From Lunularia cruciata (Eukaryota; Streptophyta; Marchantiopsida; Lunulariales; Lunulariaceae): a stretch of 64,000 nt of DNA. Made by a program: the position numbers and the translations under genes. Under the pieces are notes generated by a model. The model was not told where the DNA came from and did not search any database. It was given only the letters and a program-made list of their open reading frames with translations. The DNA lies in assembly GCA_948567375.1 (NCBI GenBank), contig OX419762.1:38731034-38795033 (forward strand). The letters run 5' to 3'. Positions 47,314 to 60,069 of this stretch are shown piece after piece (position 1 is the first letter of the stretch; every line of letters begins with the position of its first letter).

Positions 47314-48046
47314 TGTAATACCAAGAGCTAGCCATATGATCTAGATGTGAAATTTGGTTTGGTAACATCTAGAATGATGTTATACATGATGGTCAAAATA
47401 GATCAGATAGAAGGATCACCAAAAGAGTACTTCTACTAATAGGGCAGAAACCAAAATAGACTTGAGAACCTTAGAACCAATAGCTAGACATATGATTTAA
47501 AGGTGAGAATTGGTTTGGTAACATCTGGAAGGATGTTACACATGATGGACTAAATAGATTAGAAAGAGGTATCACCAAAAGGGGACTTCTACTAATAGAG
47601 TAGGAATCAAAATATGCCTGAAATCTTTGAAGGCAATTTTGGAGGCCTAAACGGATGAATTAGGCCTCAAAAATGTGCAAATTTCCCCCAATGTAGGAAA
47701 GGTTGGCCTTCCTTCCCCCTGCTTTGTCTCATCGAGAGCTTTCTAATGGTACCTTCCTCACGTGATTCTAAGATTCCTACAGGAAGATTCCCTAAAAGAT
47801 TCCCTCCGGTCAAAGCTTGTTTAACCAACCAGATAAGACCTAGAACAGACATGTCACCCATCCAAGTAAGTAATCCAAGGGTGGAGCTTGCTGACATGTC
47901 ACCTATCTGTGTCCCTAATCCTATGGTGGAGCTTCCTTGGAGGAGATCCTCTTTACCTATATAATAAAGAGAAGGTGCTCCTTGGGGCATCGATTGTTTG
48001 AGTGTGCGATCTGTATTTTCTCTCTTCTCTTGTCCTCAAAGTATTC
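47314..48046 (+). repeat. 3' LTR of E2
   Basis: It begins TGTAATACCAAGAGC and has the doubled U3 module, the TATA-like ctatataataaag near 47957 and the usual end of the leader. The terminal ATTACA is altered (gtattcta), so the exact end is uncertain by a few bases. Confidence 0.85.
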
Positions 48047-51000
48047 TAATTTGGTATTATATGCTTTACATATTCATTAAAAAATTATTATTATTATATT
48101 TTTTTGAGGATCAAAGCTTAAATTTTTTATATCAATGATATATAGACATACTACATAGATATTTGAACATTATATTTACTATTTTTTCAACTATGAATGT
48201 TTTTAAGTAATATACAACTACTAAAATGCATTACCTATTCTATCAATAGAGTGGATTAAAAATATTTATTCATTTTTGATTTCCTTATTAAGAGTTAGGA
48301 TATTTTATATATTTGGTTATCTCATTGAATCTTATTTATATGAGTATTATATAAATATATTTAAATTATAGCTCCATAATTACCTCATAAATACTAGTAA
48401 TTTAAGCTCAATTTAGTTTTATCTATCCTTTGTGATCCTTTAAACCACACTAACCTTTCACTTTACAAATTCTAAAATCAGCATAACTTTTGACTTTAAT
48501 TTATAAGGAAAACTTAGGTTATGACCCATAACATGGTTACTGACTATCTGTGATAATTTTCAATAAACTATACACCCTATTATACATGTATATAATTTGT
48601 ATAACTAATAAAGGAACTAGAGGTTGAAGATACACAATAACTTATGAGTTAAATAGTAGTTAAATTTTGATCTAGATTGAAATCCTTCATGTGGTTATTG
48701 AAAGATCAAATGTAAGACATTTAAGTTCTAAATATGATGTTTGAGACAGGGTTTGAATATCTTCTAGACTTGTTTTTTGACTTTATGATTTATGAATTTA
48801 ATTAGGCTAATCAAGGCTAAAATAGTTTTAATGAGTCTTCTTAAGAATACAAGGTTAGCTAAAACCAAAATTATGTTAAATTTGGTTTTTTCTGAAATAA
48901 TAATGAGTGGAGCTAAAAAATGTATAAAATACATAGCACTATATAACCACATATCGTTACATGAGTTAAATGCACCTCCTAACTTTGTAAAATAAATAGT
49001 ATACTTAATTACTTGATACCTACCTACCTACCTTCCACCAATTTGTTTGTGCCTCTTGAAAGCAAGTAGCGATCCAAAAAAGTCTATCCAATCTCCTCTA
49101 AAGATACACATCTACACACTAAATTATTTGTTGGTTGAATGGACTCAAATTAGTACAGAAAATTTTCTCTTGAAGTATATAAATAAATACTTAATATAGA
49201 AGCATACTCCTTCCAGTTTTTCTGAAATAATAGCTATTGTTGAGATTTAAGTGTATTTATTCATTCAAATTATTTACTCTTTCAAAAAGATAAATTTCTC
49301 TTTATCTATTATTTTCTTATTGGATATCTCTTTATTAACTACTCTAAATTTTTCTCTTTACTAGGGTAGAAACCCATTTGATTTAATATAAAATAAGACT
49401 GATCTTCTTCTACCACAATTTAATTGAAGGTTATAAAAAAGAAAGCTTAAAGCTTATCTATTATCTAAGCTTAAGCCGGAGTCTTTAAGCATTGTTGTTG
49501 ATATTGAGACACGTCTCTGAAGCTGAAGATAATAAACGAGCTTACATAAGATTCAGTCGGATAGATGTTTAGGTTGACTGAGAAAAATAGAGACAACAAA
49601 GAATTAAGGTCCCTCTTGGACTTACTCTTATCGCTTAAGCATATTTGAGTATTGCTGACGAGAAGAAAATACTCAATCATCATCCCAAATTTAAGCACTC
49701 ATTATATTTATGGTAAGTATTGAGCTTTGATTCATTAGGGAATCATCGCTATATTAAACATTGCTCATATAAATAATTTCTACAACACTATAACAATGTG
49801 AGGTGAGCCTAAGTAGCAATTAAAAAGACTACAGGAAGCCATTAAACGTTGTGAGTTTAAACAAATTCTACAACACTATATTCATGTGAGGGGAGCCTAC
49901 TTACAAATCAGGCAACGAGCGACGGCGTAGGATAACAAGAAGATGGAAGACCCCATCATACCGTATAAGGAAAAGGCATAGGGGTAAAATTGGGCTAAAT
50001 TGCATTCTTTAAAATAACTGCAGGGAGCTATTACATCAATCCACTTACATGATGACGCTATCTGATTTGAATCTGCTAAATGCTTCGCACACCAAGAAAC
50101 TTTAAAATATTTTACCCAAAGTAATGAGTGTTCGTGTAATGATGTGAACCTTCGCGTTCTTTAAAGCCAACAGATTTTCGTTTCACTTCAATTTGCATTG
50201 TTGTTAAGATTAACTTGTAAGAATGGACTCTATCGTTATCCTGTTCATAATTATGTTATGCTTGCGTTTGATACTCCTGCAAAACAAATTTTGATTTAAT
50301 CAATTTTTGCTCAATGGATAAAACAAAATATCCAAAAATAATTCAGTGAAGAACTATCCAGCTAGGTGTGCAGGTCGATAATACGAGGAGGGAAAGGCTG
50401 CAAGCACATGAAGGCGATAGACCCACGCTTGTCTCTCCATCCATTACTACGACGTACTCAAATCGTACACCATTGCTGCAGGAAAAGACTTTGGGAAGCA
50501 GACTTGTTTCCTCATGAGCGCAGTACCTTTTGGACAAGTGTCAGTTGCTTGAAGATCCAAGTTACTGTGGTAAAGCATGTTGCTGTTTACTGTGGTGGAG
50601 AGACGGGCTACGTCGGTAGCGTGGTTGACCAAGGGAGGTGACGAAACGCTAGAAAATAAAAGGAGAGTAACTCAAGTTGTTGTTGTTCTCCTCTTTTGAG
50701 TCGCCATAGATGTTATTGTAGAATGAGTATTCAGTATCGGGTCTCTAAACCATGTCTAAGCAGAAAGAATAGAAAAGCTCAATCAAACTTGAAGAATCTA
50801 TCTGTACTCAATTCTGCATCTCTTCAATGCATTCAATAATTTTGCTGATATTGTATTGACATGTGAAGATCTGGGGAGCTAATCAACAACCCAAATACTC
50901 ACTTTTATACACTTGGTTTTCACAAGTCTCAGTATAATGTAACGAACGCAGCACTAGCATGACGAGGACTCTCTCATGGATGACGATTCTTCGACCTAAT

Positions 51001-51060
51001 TTAGTTTAATGAGCTGAGGAGGCTAATCTTGTTATCCCGGAATGGCATGTTTTCGTCCTT
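48047..51060. other. Spacer upstream of cytochrome c1; AT-rich, no gene seen
   Basis: 48047 to about 49800 is very AT-rich, and composition becomes more balanced after about 49900. Frames of 60-75 codons lack recognisable domains. The part near 50340-51060 may hold distal promoter elements of the downstream gene, but I cannot define them. Confidence 0.45.
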
Positions 51061-51400
51061 TCTCGACGGGAAGAACTAACTACAGTCCACTAAAACTGTC
51101 CCCCATCCGGCCAATTCTCGAGCGGGACCGTGGTTGGAACTTGGTTGAGGTGACAGTGAGGAGGAGTTCGGGAACTTGTAGGAGGGAGGAGGAGAGGAGT
51201 AGCCCGGCTGGACTGGGCTGGGAGTGGAGGTGGCCTTCGACAGAAGTGAAAGGAGGAATCATTCTGAATCGCCTTTGTGTGTGTTGGGCACGAGGAAGGG
51301 GACGGGGCAGCACAAGTATACGGCCGAGGGACGTTGCACACCAGAGTAGGGGAAGCACAACCGGACCATCTTGGGCTTCGAAGACGAGGGTGGGGAGAAA
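51061..51400 (+). promoter_or_regulatory. Probable proximal promoter and 5' leader of cytochrome c1
   Basis: This stretch is clearly GC-richer than its surroundings and immediately precedes the ATG. It contains TGGGCT at 51212-51217 and 51372-51377, matching the TGGGCY site II core known from promoters of plant cytochrome and other respiratory genes. No clear TATA box is seen. The overlapping open frames on both strands (for example 51042-51494) are best explained by the GC-rich composition. Confidence 0.45.
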
Positions 51401-54400
51401 ATGGCGAGCAGGGGGCCGGGCTCGCTTGGAAGAGCCGTGTCACGTTTCGTGGGATTGCTGGGACAGAACTCCAAGTCTGCTACTTGCCAGGTGAGGCTCT
51501 CCAGGTGAGCAGCGTTAGATGTTTGCTTGCTTGCTGGTGTTTAGATGTTGTTATGGTTGGCAAGGGCGCTACATAGATGAGGATTTGGTTTCGAGTGAAT
51601 GGTGTTTTTCGATGATTTCTCGTTATGTCTTGGCGGATTGGAATCAGTGGCGAGGGATTGACCAGGGATCTGTTTGTTTCCGACTTAGATCTGCTAAAAT
51701 TAGCGGGAGTGTTTTTTTTTCTTCGGTTGAAAGATGGATAGGTTTGGCGTTGAGCATCTGCTGTGAGTTGAACCTTCCATCTTGAAGTCCAATACTTTTT
51801 GATTGGTTTCACCGATGGTGTATACAGAATGCTGCTGTGGTTTAGAACGTTGTGATTGTTTACGTGTATGCCTTGTTTTACTGGAGAAACGTACTTCTGC
51901 CCTAAGTCCTTCCTTCTTCTGGTTTCTCGCCTCTTGCCTGAATTACCGGAGTCATTGGGCCCTGCGTCGTGGACCGAGGTTGTCGCAGCAGGATGTGTTT
52001 CGAGACGTTTCGCCGATGTGTTTAAGTGTGCTGATGTGGATGTGAACATGTGACCGTTAACAATGTTGGCTTAAGTGGAATTCTGAGTAATTGGTCAAGC
52101 TGGGAACTCACAGTTTTTAATGTATGTAGCCATGGCTTTTGACATAGATCACTCGCATCTTCCTCCAAATTTTCAAACTTCTCAAGGTCAACTTGCCACA
52201 ATTGATTCATGATATATCAGAAGCGAGTTTGAGTATCTGGAGCAGTTAGAACAGTGGTAGTATTCCTAGTTAACAGGTTAATTCTGCTGTATGCATAGAA
52301 GGATCGGGGCGAGATTTGGGATTTGGGATTTGATTCGTTTATCTTCTGATTGGAGATCTGTTTTGGCGGTATTGTTTGGGTCTAAAATGTGAACAATTAG
52401 AACGTTTCTACAGCACGTAGGAAAGACTTTGAATCCAGAACCTCCAGCTTGTGGGTTGTGCAGGTAGTGGGTTTCTTCATTAGAGGGTGCATGATAACTA
52501 ACTTAACGGAATTTAGAGACATTGGTGCACTTTTTGGGTCTAATACGGGCCGAGTTTGTGTATGGACAGCCAAACCCGGCAGTACAGGTTTTGGCAGCGA
52601 AGGAACTACACACAGACAATTGGGAAAGCACGGCAAGCAAAGTAGGAAGGGCAGCAGCGCTAGTTGGGGCAGGTGTCACCGGTTTGCTGGGACTTACAGG
52701 AGTAGCTTTCGCTGATGAAGCAGAGCACGGTCTAGCCTCACCAGAATATCCATGGCCGCACAATGGCATCATGAGTTCATATGACCATGCATCGTAAGGA
52801 CCTCGTATCTTTCCTTGACATATGGATGCTCCATTCCATCCGTCGGTTGCCTTATATTGTTGCAGCCTTTTGCCGCTCTATCTCTCTCACCATCTCTGGC
52901 TTGTACTTTGGCGTTCTCTTGAATGCGCTAAAGTGAGGATAGCTTTCGGCAAGTGGTGATCTACATTCTTTGGGACCAGAATAAGCAACGCAAACTTATG
53001 TCACGGCGAGTAAGGTTTATCCTGTCACTTGTCAAGATGAAATCTACGTATAAGAGCTACGAACGAAGAGATTCCTACAAATATTACTGAATTTATGTTG
53101 TTTCCTCGCAGAATCCGTCGTGGTCATCAGGTATACCAGCAGGTTTGTGCTGCATGCCATAGCATGTCCTTGTTAGCATACCGTGATTTGGTTGGTGTCG
53201 CTTACACCGAGGAAGAGGTTAAGTGTTTGGCTGCCGAAATCGAAGTAGAGGATGGGCCTAATGATGAGGGTGAGATGTTTCAACGTCCCGGGAAGCCCAG
53301 TGATCACTTCCAAAAGCCCTACTCGAATGAGAATGCAGCACGATTTGCGAACGGAGGAGCATATCCCCCAGACTTGAGTTTGATTACCAAGGTATATTCT
53401 TAGTTTCGTAAGTCAATGCGTATCGCATGGTTACGTATCTCATGACGGTGATAGGCCTGTAGCCTTGCTGTATATGATTAAAGACCTAGCATTAAGGTAA
53501 GTGCATGCCATGCAAAATTGGAGCGTTGGAAGTAGCACGAAGATCAGCATCCCTTTTTTCATTGGGATTTATTAGCCCAGCAGATTCATCTCACGCTAAA
53601 ACCTAGGGCTTGAACTAGGACTACAAATCCTTCATTATCTTCTTTTGGGAGTTGGAACGTGTTGTGAAGATTTGCGCTTGGATGGCCTGACGACTTTAGT
53701 ACCTAAAGGTCCAATAACACTACCTTTATCAGTCAGGATTAATCGGGTGCTGCGGGAATTGTGTGCAGGCACGCCATAACGGTCAAAATTACGTGTTCGC
53801 GTTATTGACTGGTTACCGTGAACCTCCAGCTGGAGTCTCTGTAAGATCACTTATACTCTGTTTCCTACTGGCATGTGTTTATCTTTTGTCCTTGTTACTA
53901 CACGACCATGGCCATGTTGGTTTTGCTCACTTCCGCCTTTCTGTAGCACATCTAGCTCTCATATGTACCTTTCTAAGCAGTTGAGGATGGCAGGTGAGGG
54001 AAGGCTTACATTACAACCCCTATTTCCCTGGTGGCGCAATTGCTATGCCCAAGATGCTCATGGATGGTGGTGTGGAATATGAAGACGGAACTGCGGCAAC
54101 CGAGTCGCAGGTAATAATCTTGAACTTGATGGACTGGGACGATTATCATACAACTAGTGGGTTCTTGATCCCTCTAAGTTTGTTTTCCGCATGGGAGTTT
54201 CTGTTGTAGTCTGCTCCTGCATTGATCTCGTAATGATAGTCACCACACGTAGAGGATAGGATTCTAAGACCCTCTCTGATCCGAATCTTAATTCCTAGCC
54301 AAAGAAGTTCTAATCTGGAGCTGATTTGGAACAGATGGCGAAGGATGTGACTACATTTTTGGCGTGGGCAGCGGAACCCGAGATGGATGAGCGCAAGCTG

Positions 54401-54786
54401 GTAAGGCCTGCGGCGGAGGATGTTAATGTAGAAGCGGCTTACTGTTTTGCCTGCTTACTACGTCACTATCTGTTCTTTCATGGTTTGCTGTTAAAGGAAC
54501 TGGTCGATTCGTTTCAGCGTGAACTGCTGATTTGGTATATGCATGTGAGTATTCCATAATTCCTTAGTTGGTTAGCCGATTAACGAAGAACCACTAAGCG
54601 AATAAAAATGCACTCTGTAAATAACTTGGGACGGAGACTAACACAACAGCTTTTGCACACCTTGTGTAGATGGGGTTCAAGTGGATGTTTGTGCTGTCTC
54701 TTGCCTTCATGCAAGCAGTCTACTATAAAAGGTGGAAGTGGGCTCCCATCAAGTCCAGGAGAATTATCGCTGATATCGTCAACTGA
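51401..54786 (+). CDS. CYC1: Cytochrome c1, mitochondrial complex III heme protein (7 exons)
   Basis: Exons: 51401-51490, 52570-52793, 53112-53391, 53769-53840, 53994-54110, 54335-54400 and 54670-54786. All introns are GT-AG, and the predicted protein has 321 residues. The start is chosen for its context (gaaaATGGCG) and because residues 1-30 form an Arg/Ser/Gly presequence ([16 protein letters not shown]). A hydrophobic sorting segment ([20 protein letters not shown], about 59-78) precedes the mature start DEAEHG. Heme attachment is CAACH (117-121); the likely axial Met is M240 in IAMPK. A C-terminal membrane anchor ([17 protein letters not shown]) ends at IADIVN. Cytochrome c1 passes electrons from the Rieske protein to cytochrome c on the intermembrane-space side. 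The exon 2 acceptor could instead be 52588 (six residues fewer). Exons 2-7 are certain; exon 1 is inferred. Confidence 0.95.
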
Positions 54787-57700
54787 AGAAAGCATGTTTC
54801 CGTTGCGTGATTTTGCCCCAAAACCATCCAAGTCGTGATTTCACTGTGGTAGAGTTTTCACTAGTTCATCACATGCTCCCTAGCAATGAGTTCGAGTGCT
54901 GGTGATCTCTTTACTCTGGCTGTCGAAGGGAGGCTTGGGATTCTTTATAGTAAGTTTGATTCTCCCACTGTCGGCACTTCGCCATATTTCTGTATCTATT
55001 CTTCAAGAACTGGAGTGCCTACCTCTGGACCTTCCGGAGGTCTGTAGAAGTTGTGCAGTGCGCTACACTAGATTGATGGATGACCTCAGTGGAAGTTAAA
55101 TATTTCACAATTTTACTATATTACAAGTTGTGGTTGAATCATCCCGAATGCACAAAAATTGCACAAATGTGCAGGTCGGTTTAGAGCTCTACCTAGATTT
55201 GGACATCATCTGTTGAGACTCAATTGGAGTCACCGCAAAGCCCCTTGGAGACAGTGGAAGTGAAGCTGAAGTGTACTAGACACAAATTATCAAGAAGACT
55301 ACTGACCATCGGATCTGGACACCAAATATGGAACTCTATCTGCATTAAAAATGAACACGGAGTTTTGCCGATGGTTGTAGATCCGTGGCCGTTTTGGGTC
55401 ACCGTGAGTGTTCACTAGTAGCGAGTTTATGCCTAAAACTTATCATCTGTCGTGTTGTCTCCTGGAATATGAGGTGGATATTTGAGATTACCTTTGTGCG
55501 CTGATGTGATGGTTCACTTACTGTCTAATGATTGTCAAATATTGTATCGGTGTTCCTTCCTGCATTTAAAATATTACTGAGGATCTAGAATTTAATGACT
55601 TATGGCGGCTAAAGTCCGGCATCCGTATCTTGGTATATAATCAGGTTTTTAGTCTCTGTATTGGTAGCAGTGTTAGTAATGTTGCCCAGCTTCTGTTGGA
55701 CTGGTGGACTGGTGTTTGTTATTGTCTAGAAGTAGTCGCTAGCCCCCTGTGTGTCTTTAACTTACCGTAATAACGCATCAGCATTTGGAGAAATCATCTT
55801 AGGCCGATTCTTGCCATTCTTGAATGATGACAGTCTGGACACCTACTGGACTTCATAATGCATCGTACTCTCACAGATAACAAGGTTGCTGGAGATTTTG
55901 CTACGGGAGTCCAATCTGCGAGGGGTCATCGTTTTCTTAACGACTCTCGGATGCCAAGATTGTATTCCACAAAATTATTAGTGGGAAGTGCCATCCCACT
56001 TAATGCGGGAGGGACCGGGTTCTTCTTCAATATGAAACCTGTGGTCACTTTCTTACAACTTTGTAATGTTCAAGGCATCAACTCACCCGACAGGCTCGAA
56101 CCTTCAGGGACCCCCTCCATCGCTTCCATCCATCCTAACTCTAGTCAAGATGCCCCTCAGCGTGCTGTCTTTCGGGAAGTCTTTCATCTCCCGGATTTGA
56201 GTGATTTCTTTTGGTCAGGTCTCATTCTATCTCTCAAGTATCGGATTCTCGCGATGTTCCTCGTGTGTCTGTGAACTTAATGCGCATGGCTGTATATCTG
56301 CGTATATCTTTATACGTGCGAATCGAGCCCCCATGAAGTAAGCACACGGCAACACTGCAGGTCGTTGAATTAGATACATTTTCCTTCTAAATTTGGATTT
56401 CTCATATAGACTCTTCTATTGGGGCTTAGCCCCATGTTACCTTTTTTTCTCTCCCTTGTACGGCTTGATGGGGTCTTCCCATCTTCTCCTACGCGGTCGC
56501 CTTTTCTCCTTCTGAATTGGACGTAATGCCTATTGGAGAGAAATATAATAGGAGCCAAATCTTCATCAACATACCAAAAGTGAAACGGCAAGCCAAATTC
56601 CGCGGCCAAGAAATCAAATTTGTCAAGGTAGAGAAACTCTCTTTCAAAATTTCACCTTGCGTTTTTGTTGGTCATAAGCCCATGATTTTCATCAAACCTT
56701 CAGTCCACAATCGCAATCTTAATGAACCCTGTTAAGCAAAACTCGCGGAAGGAGCGATGCTCCAACTGAATGTCAAACTGAGATAAACTACGTCTAACAC
56801 AGGAGTCATGCAGTTCCGCCGATGATCCCTGTAAGGTCCTCGTCGGAAATATCGGCCGAATTTCACTATGCAAACGATAGATATTTGGGCTAGTTTGCAA
56901 GTTTCGGTCAATTTATCGAGGTATTAACCCAAACACTTCGCGAAATTCGCAAACCGGGCGGAACACCAACCGAATAATCAGTTGGAATTCCCACATGAGG
57001 GCGAAACATCAAATTGACTGTCGAAGATCCCAATCCAAATTTCGACTGACTTTCGCAAAAGGGCCGAAATGTCAACCGACGCAAACTGAGCAAAGTATCA
57101 ACCTATATTCCCAAACTGAGTGAACTACAAAGAGAAATTCACAAACTTAAGGGAGTCCCATTTAAGAATTGCCATATGATCGAAACTGAAAAGAATGCGC
57201 TCGGCACATTCTCGTCGACGACTTGTCTAGCAGATTGGTCGGAGTTTGTTGTCTACGGCGGAAGTGCTCAGTTTCCAGATAAGATTTGACAGAATTCGGA
57301 TCTGACATCTTGTCGGCCCATCTTCACATCTAGAGTCTTCCGATTTCTTTCTACACTTGTAATCAGAAGACTTAATCAGGCATGGGTTTCTCCTTCGTGA
57401 TGCGAATAGTTGGTCCGTCTCTGCCAGAGAAGGGGGTGGGTGAAGGCTGAGATGGAACCTGATCCTCAACTGCACTCCGCTGAAACATGTCGAATAATGA
57501 GTTCGCTTCAGGTTTTCAGACCACCCTGTAGAACTAGTCGTGAGGAGACACAGATGAAGCTGATTTCTTCGATTCCAAAGGTGTACATTATCACTCTACT
57601 ATAGTAATAGTGTAGCTAATGCTATCCTTTGTGCCCGAATTGCCTGTGAGGTAGTGCAGTCCGTTGTCCGCAGCCTTTGTCTTTAAATTGCCTTAGAGGT

Positions 57701-57894
57701 AGTCCCCGTCCATCGTCCTCGAATTGCCTTTGGATCCAAACGGACAAATTTGCAGTACGAAACTCTGCAACTCTGCTTCGGGTGTGCAATGACCTAAATA
57801 ACCAGAAAGTGCACTAATGCTCCTATTCCAGAGGAGAAGCAGATACTTGCCTGCTAAACCTCGAGGCCCCCGGCTTTCCGGTTCTTATCGATAA
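54787..57894. other. Downstream flank of cytochrome c1, no gene recognised
   Basis: The 3' untranslated region begins at 54787; I see no convincing AATAAA signal close by. Composition is balanced with CpG present, unlike the retrotransposons, which suggests single-copy DNA. An open frame at 55858-56274 (138 codons) has no recognisable domain, so I do not call it a gene. Confidence 0.5.
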
Positions 57895-59388
57895 GGAATG
57901 TGACTTAATGTGCAGCAAATATAAGTATGAACAACAAAAGAAGAAATTTCTAGAAGGTTGGCAAGAATTCTATTTCACAATCACATTCAATCATCATTTC
58001 ATCTTTACAAACTACTTGAATTTAGAAATAAGTAAATGATAACGGGAGTCCCTTTATTACCCTACCCTAATTTCCATGAGTTATAACTTTTCTGATTTTA
58101 GTGTACATGGTTCATCTCTGCCCAGTTCTATTTGTTCTATCGGATGTTAAAAATATTTAGCTAGCAATATGGAGCTTACGAGTTGAGTGTGATACACATG
58201 TAAGAGAACTAGGCATCAAAACTCTTAGGACATAATCCGTCAGGTTCAGTGAAGTTCGTGAATGGCATCAGTCCCCGAAAGACCAAAAAAGTCACTATCT
58301 TGCTCTTCATGTTAATTGTAAACTGTATACATACGTTCACATACGATTGAATTTTACTTCTAGAAGGTTTGTAGGTTCCATTGCTTCCACTCAATAGTCA
58401 AAGTAGACTTATAAGAAGCCAATTGCAAAATTGCTTATCCTTTCTTCTTAAATGCAGGTATAACATTGATATGCATGACTATGCTTCTGAGTGTAGCCCA
58501 AAGGTTTCTAAAATACAAAGATAAGTTCAATTCCAAAATATCATAAAAGGGTAGGCAACCTATTCTACCTAGTACCTAGGTGTATAACTTTATGTGTATG
58601 CCATTGTGTATGTACACTTGCCTTCCATCTTGCATAGTTATTGAATAGTCTTCTATGTCATTCATCTATCGTTTAGAAACAATCTTGCATGCTGTCCAAC
58701 CTCTAATTTATGATAGGTATTTCCACCTCAAAGACTTAATGAAAGTTGGGTCCAAGAGTCTAACCTACTTATGATGGAGCTCCGTGCAGGTGAAGGTTGT
58801 GTGTTAGTTCAAGGGACATGAAGTGGATTTAAAGGATCTTGCCATAGATTTATTTGAAACATTTCAATACAAGATAGGCAATGTACTTAACATGGCATCG
58901 AGAGTTTATCTTCAACTACTGTTTGAGCTCTATATTGACAAATTCTTACATCGAAATTAAAAAGACCATATGACTAACATAGAGAGACTTCAGCTTGCTC
59001 AAATCTTGGTTTTGATTGCATATTTTGAATTCTATGGCAAGTGGCCATCACAGAGGCCAAGATATCATTTGAAAGCAAAAACATGATTGTGGTGAGAAAA
59101 CCATAGCAAAGAAAGAGAAATTTATAGCTCAAGCAAAAATTGTGACAACAAATACCAAGACACAAAGACTAGACTCAATCTCTTGAATCCGTAGTGCAAT
59201 CAAAAGCTTGATTTAATCCAACACACTACAAGATATGAAGGCCATTGTTGTAGGGTACACATAATATCTTCAAGAGTTCTTTTTAAATCTATACAACTGT
59301 TCAGTACTCACCTTGCATTACTAAGTCCTCAATAGTAATATATTGGGAGCCTTTGTACTAGTACATGATGCACGTGGCTTACCCTAGT
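57895..59388 (+). repeat. Left arm of a large inverted repeat
   Basis: The reverse complement aligns with 59700-61915 over nearly its whole length, at roughly 75-85% identity by eye. Anchors include gcagcaaatata at 57913-57924 versus tatatttgctgc at about 61888-61899, the ctatcttgctcttcatgttaat block near 58297 versus 61450, and ccaacacactacaagatatg near 59217 versus 59890. Outside the ends the similarity stops. The exact outer terminus is uncertain by about 20 bases. Confidence 0.88.
58658..59170 (+). pseudogene. Decayed frame shared by both arms of the inverted repeat
   Basis: One plus-strand frame reads SFIYRLETILHAVQPLIYDR, YFHLKDLMKVGSKSLTYL, VKVVC, FKGHEVDLKDLAIDLFETF, NVLNMASRVYLQLLFELYID and LAQILVLIAYFEFYGKWP, with a few stops. 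The mirror region of the right arm (minus strand, about 60655-61110) gives a homologous string (LEKIPHIVQPLSYGR, VKVVCHFKGHELDL, MALRVYLQLLSKLYVDK). This suggests that a protein-coding sequence was present before the inverted duplication. I do not recognise the protein. Confidence 0.45.
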
Positions 59389-59699
59389 AGCTCTTTACAT
59401 CACAACAGTCTTATCTCTTCCACCCACCATAAGACTCTTGTGAACTTGTATTATATTTGTCATTGCCTCCACATGAACAAACTTGATAACACAAAAGTTG
59501 TGATGAAATGTTGCGTACATTACAATAGACCCATTAAAGTTAAAAGAAGGTAGCCAAGATTCTAGTAATGTTGTGACCCTCTGCTGAAGTTGAAGAGAAA
59601 AGACTTAGGCTCTAGCAGTCTACAACTTCCATGAGGAATTGCTCCACACCAATCAACAAATGTAACTCTATCAAGAAATAGACTCCCCTTTTGTATATA
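59389..59699. other. Loop between the inverted arms
   Basis: About 310 bp show no match to either arm and no supported frame. Homology between the arms ends inside ggcttaccctag on the left and taggtaagc on the right. Confidence 0.7.
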
Positions 59700-59801
59700 C
59701 TAGGTAAGCAATGTGCATCATGCATTGGCACAAAAGCACCCAATATATTATTACTGAGGACGTAGTAATGCAAGGCAAGTGATGAACAATTGTACAGATT
59801 C

Positions 59802-59857
59802 AAAGAGAACTAGTGAAGATATTATTGTGAAAGAGAACTAGTGAAGATATTATTGTG
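59802..59857 (+). repeat. 28-bp tandem duplication in the right arm
   Basis: aaagagaactagtgaagata followed by ttattgtg occurs at 59802-59829 and exactly again at 59830-59857. The left arm has a single copy, so this is a private change of the right arm. Confidence 0.9.
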
Positions 59858-60069
59858 TACTCTACAATAATGGTCTTCATATCTTGTAGTGTGTTGGAAT
59901 AAATCAAGCTTTTAATTGAACTACAGATTCAAGACATTGAGAATGGTCTTAGTTGCCACAATTTCTTCTTGAATCAAAACTTCCTCTTTCTTTGCTATGG
60001 TTGCTATGGTTTCTCATCATAATTATGGTTTTGCCTTCAAATGATATCTTGGTCTCCATGATGGCCGCT

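Larger units (their letters stand above)
37375..48046 (+). mobile_element. E2: 5'-truncated family B chromovirus, split by E3
   Basis: Plus-strand family B sequence starts abruptly inside the protease region (no 5' LTR, primer site or gag) and runs to 39416. It is interrupted by E3 (39417-46031) and resumes at 46032 (integrase, chromodomain), followed by a polypurine tract at 47299-47313 and a 3' LTR at 47314-48046. Joining the two flanks restores a continuous integrase reading (HDxAIAA then HVGVDKS), which confirms the split. Several frames are broken. Confidence 0.92.

Noticed and set aside
51042..51494. 150-codon plus-strand frame and several long minus-strand frames in the GC-rich stretch
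   Set aside because: They overlap the promoter, leader and exon 1 of cytochrome c1. They exist on several frames at once, show no domain, and are explained by GC-rich composition.
55858..56274. 138-codon open frame downstream of cytochrome c1
   Set aside because: No recognisable domain, no splice partners seen, unremarkable codon pattern. Could be chance in balanced-composition DNA.
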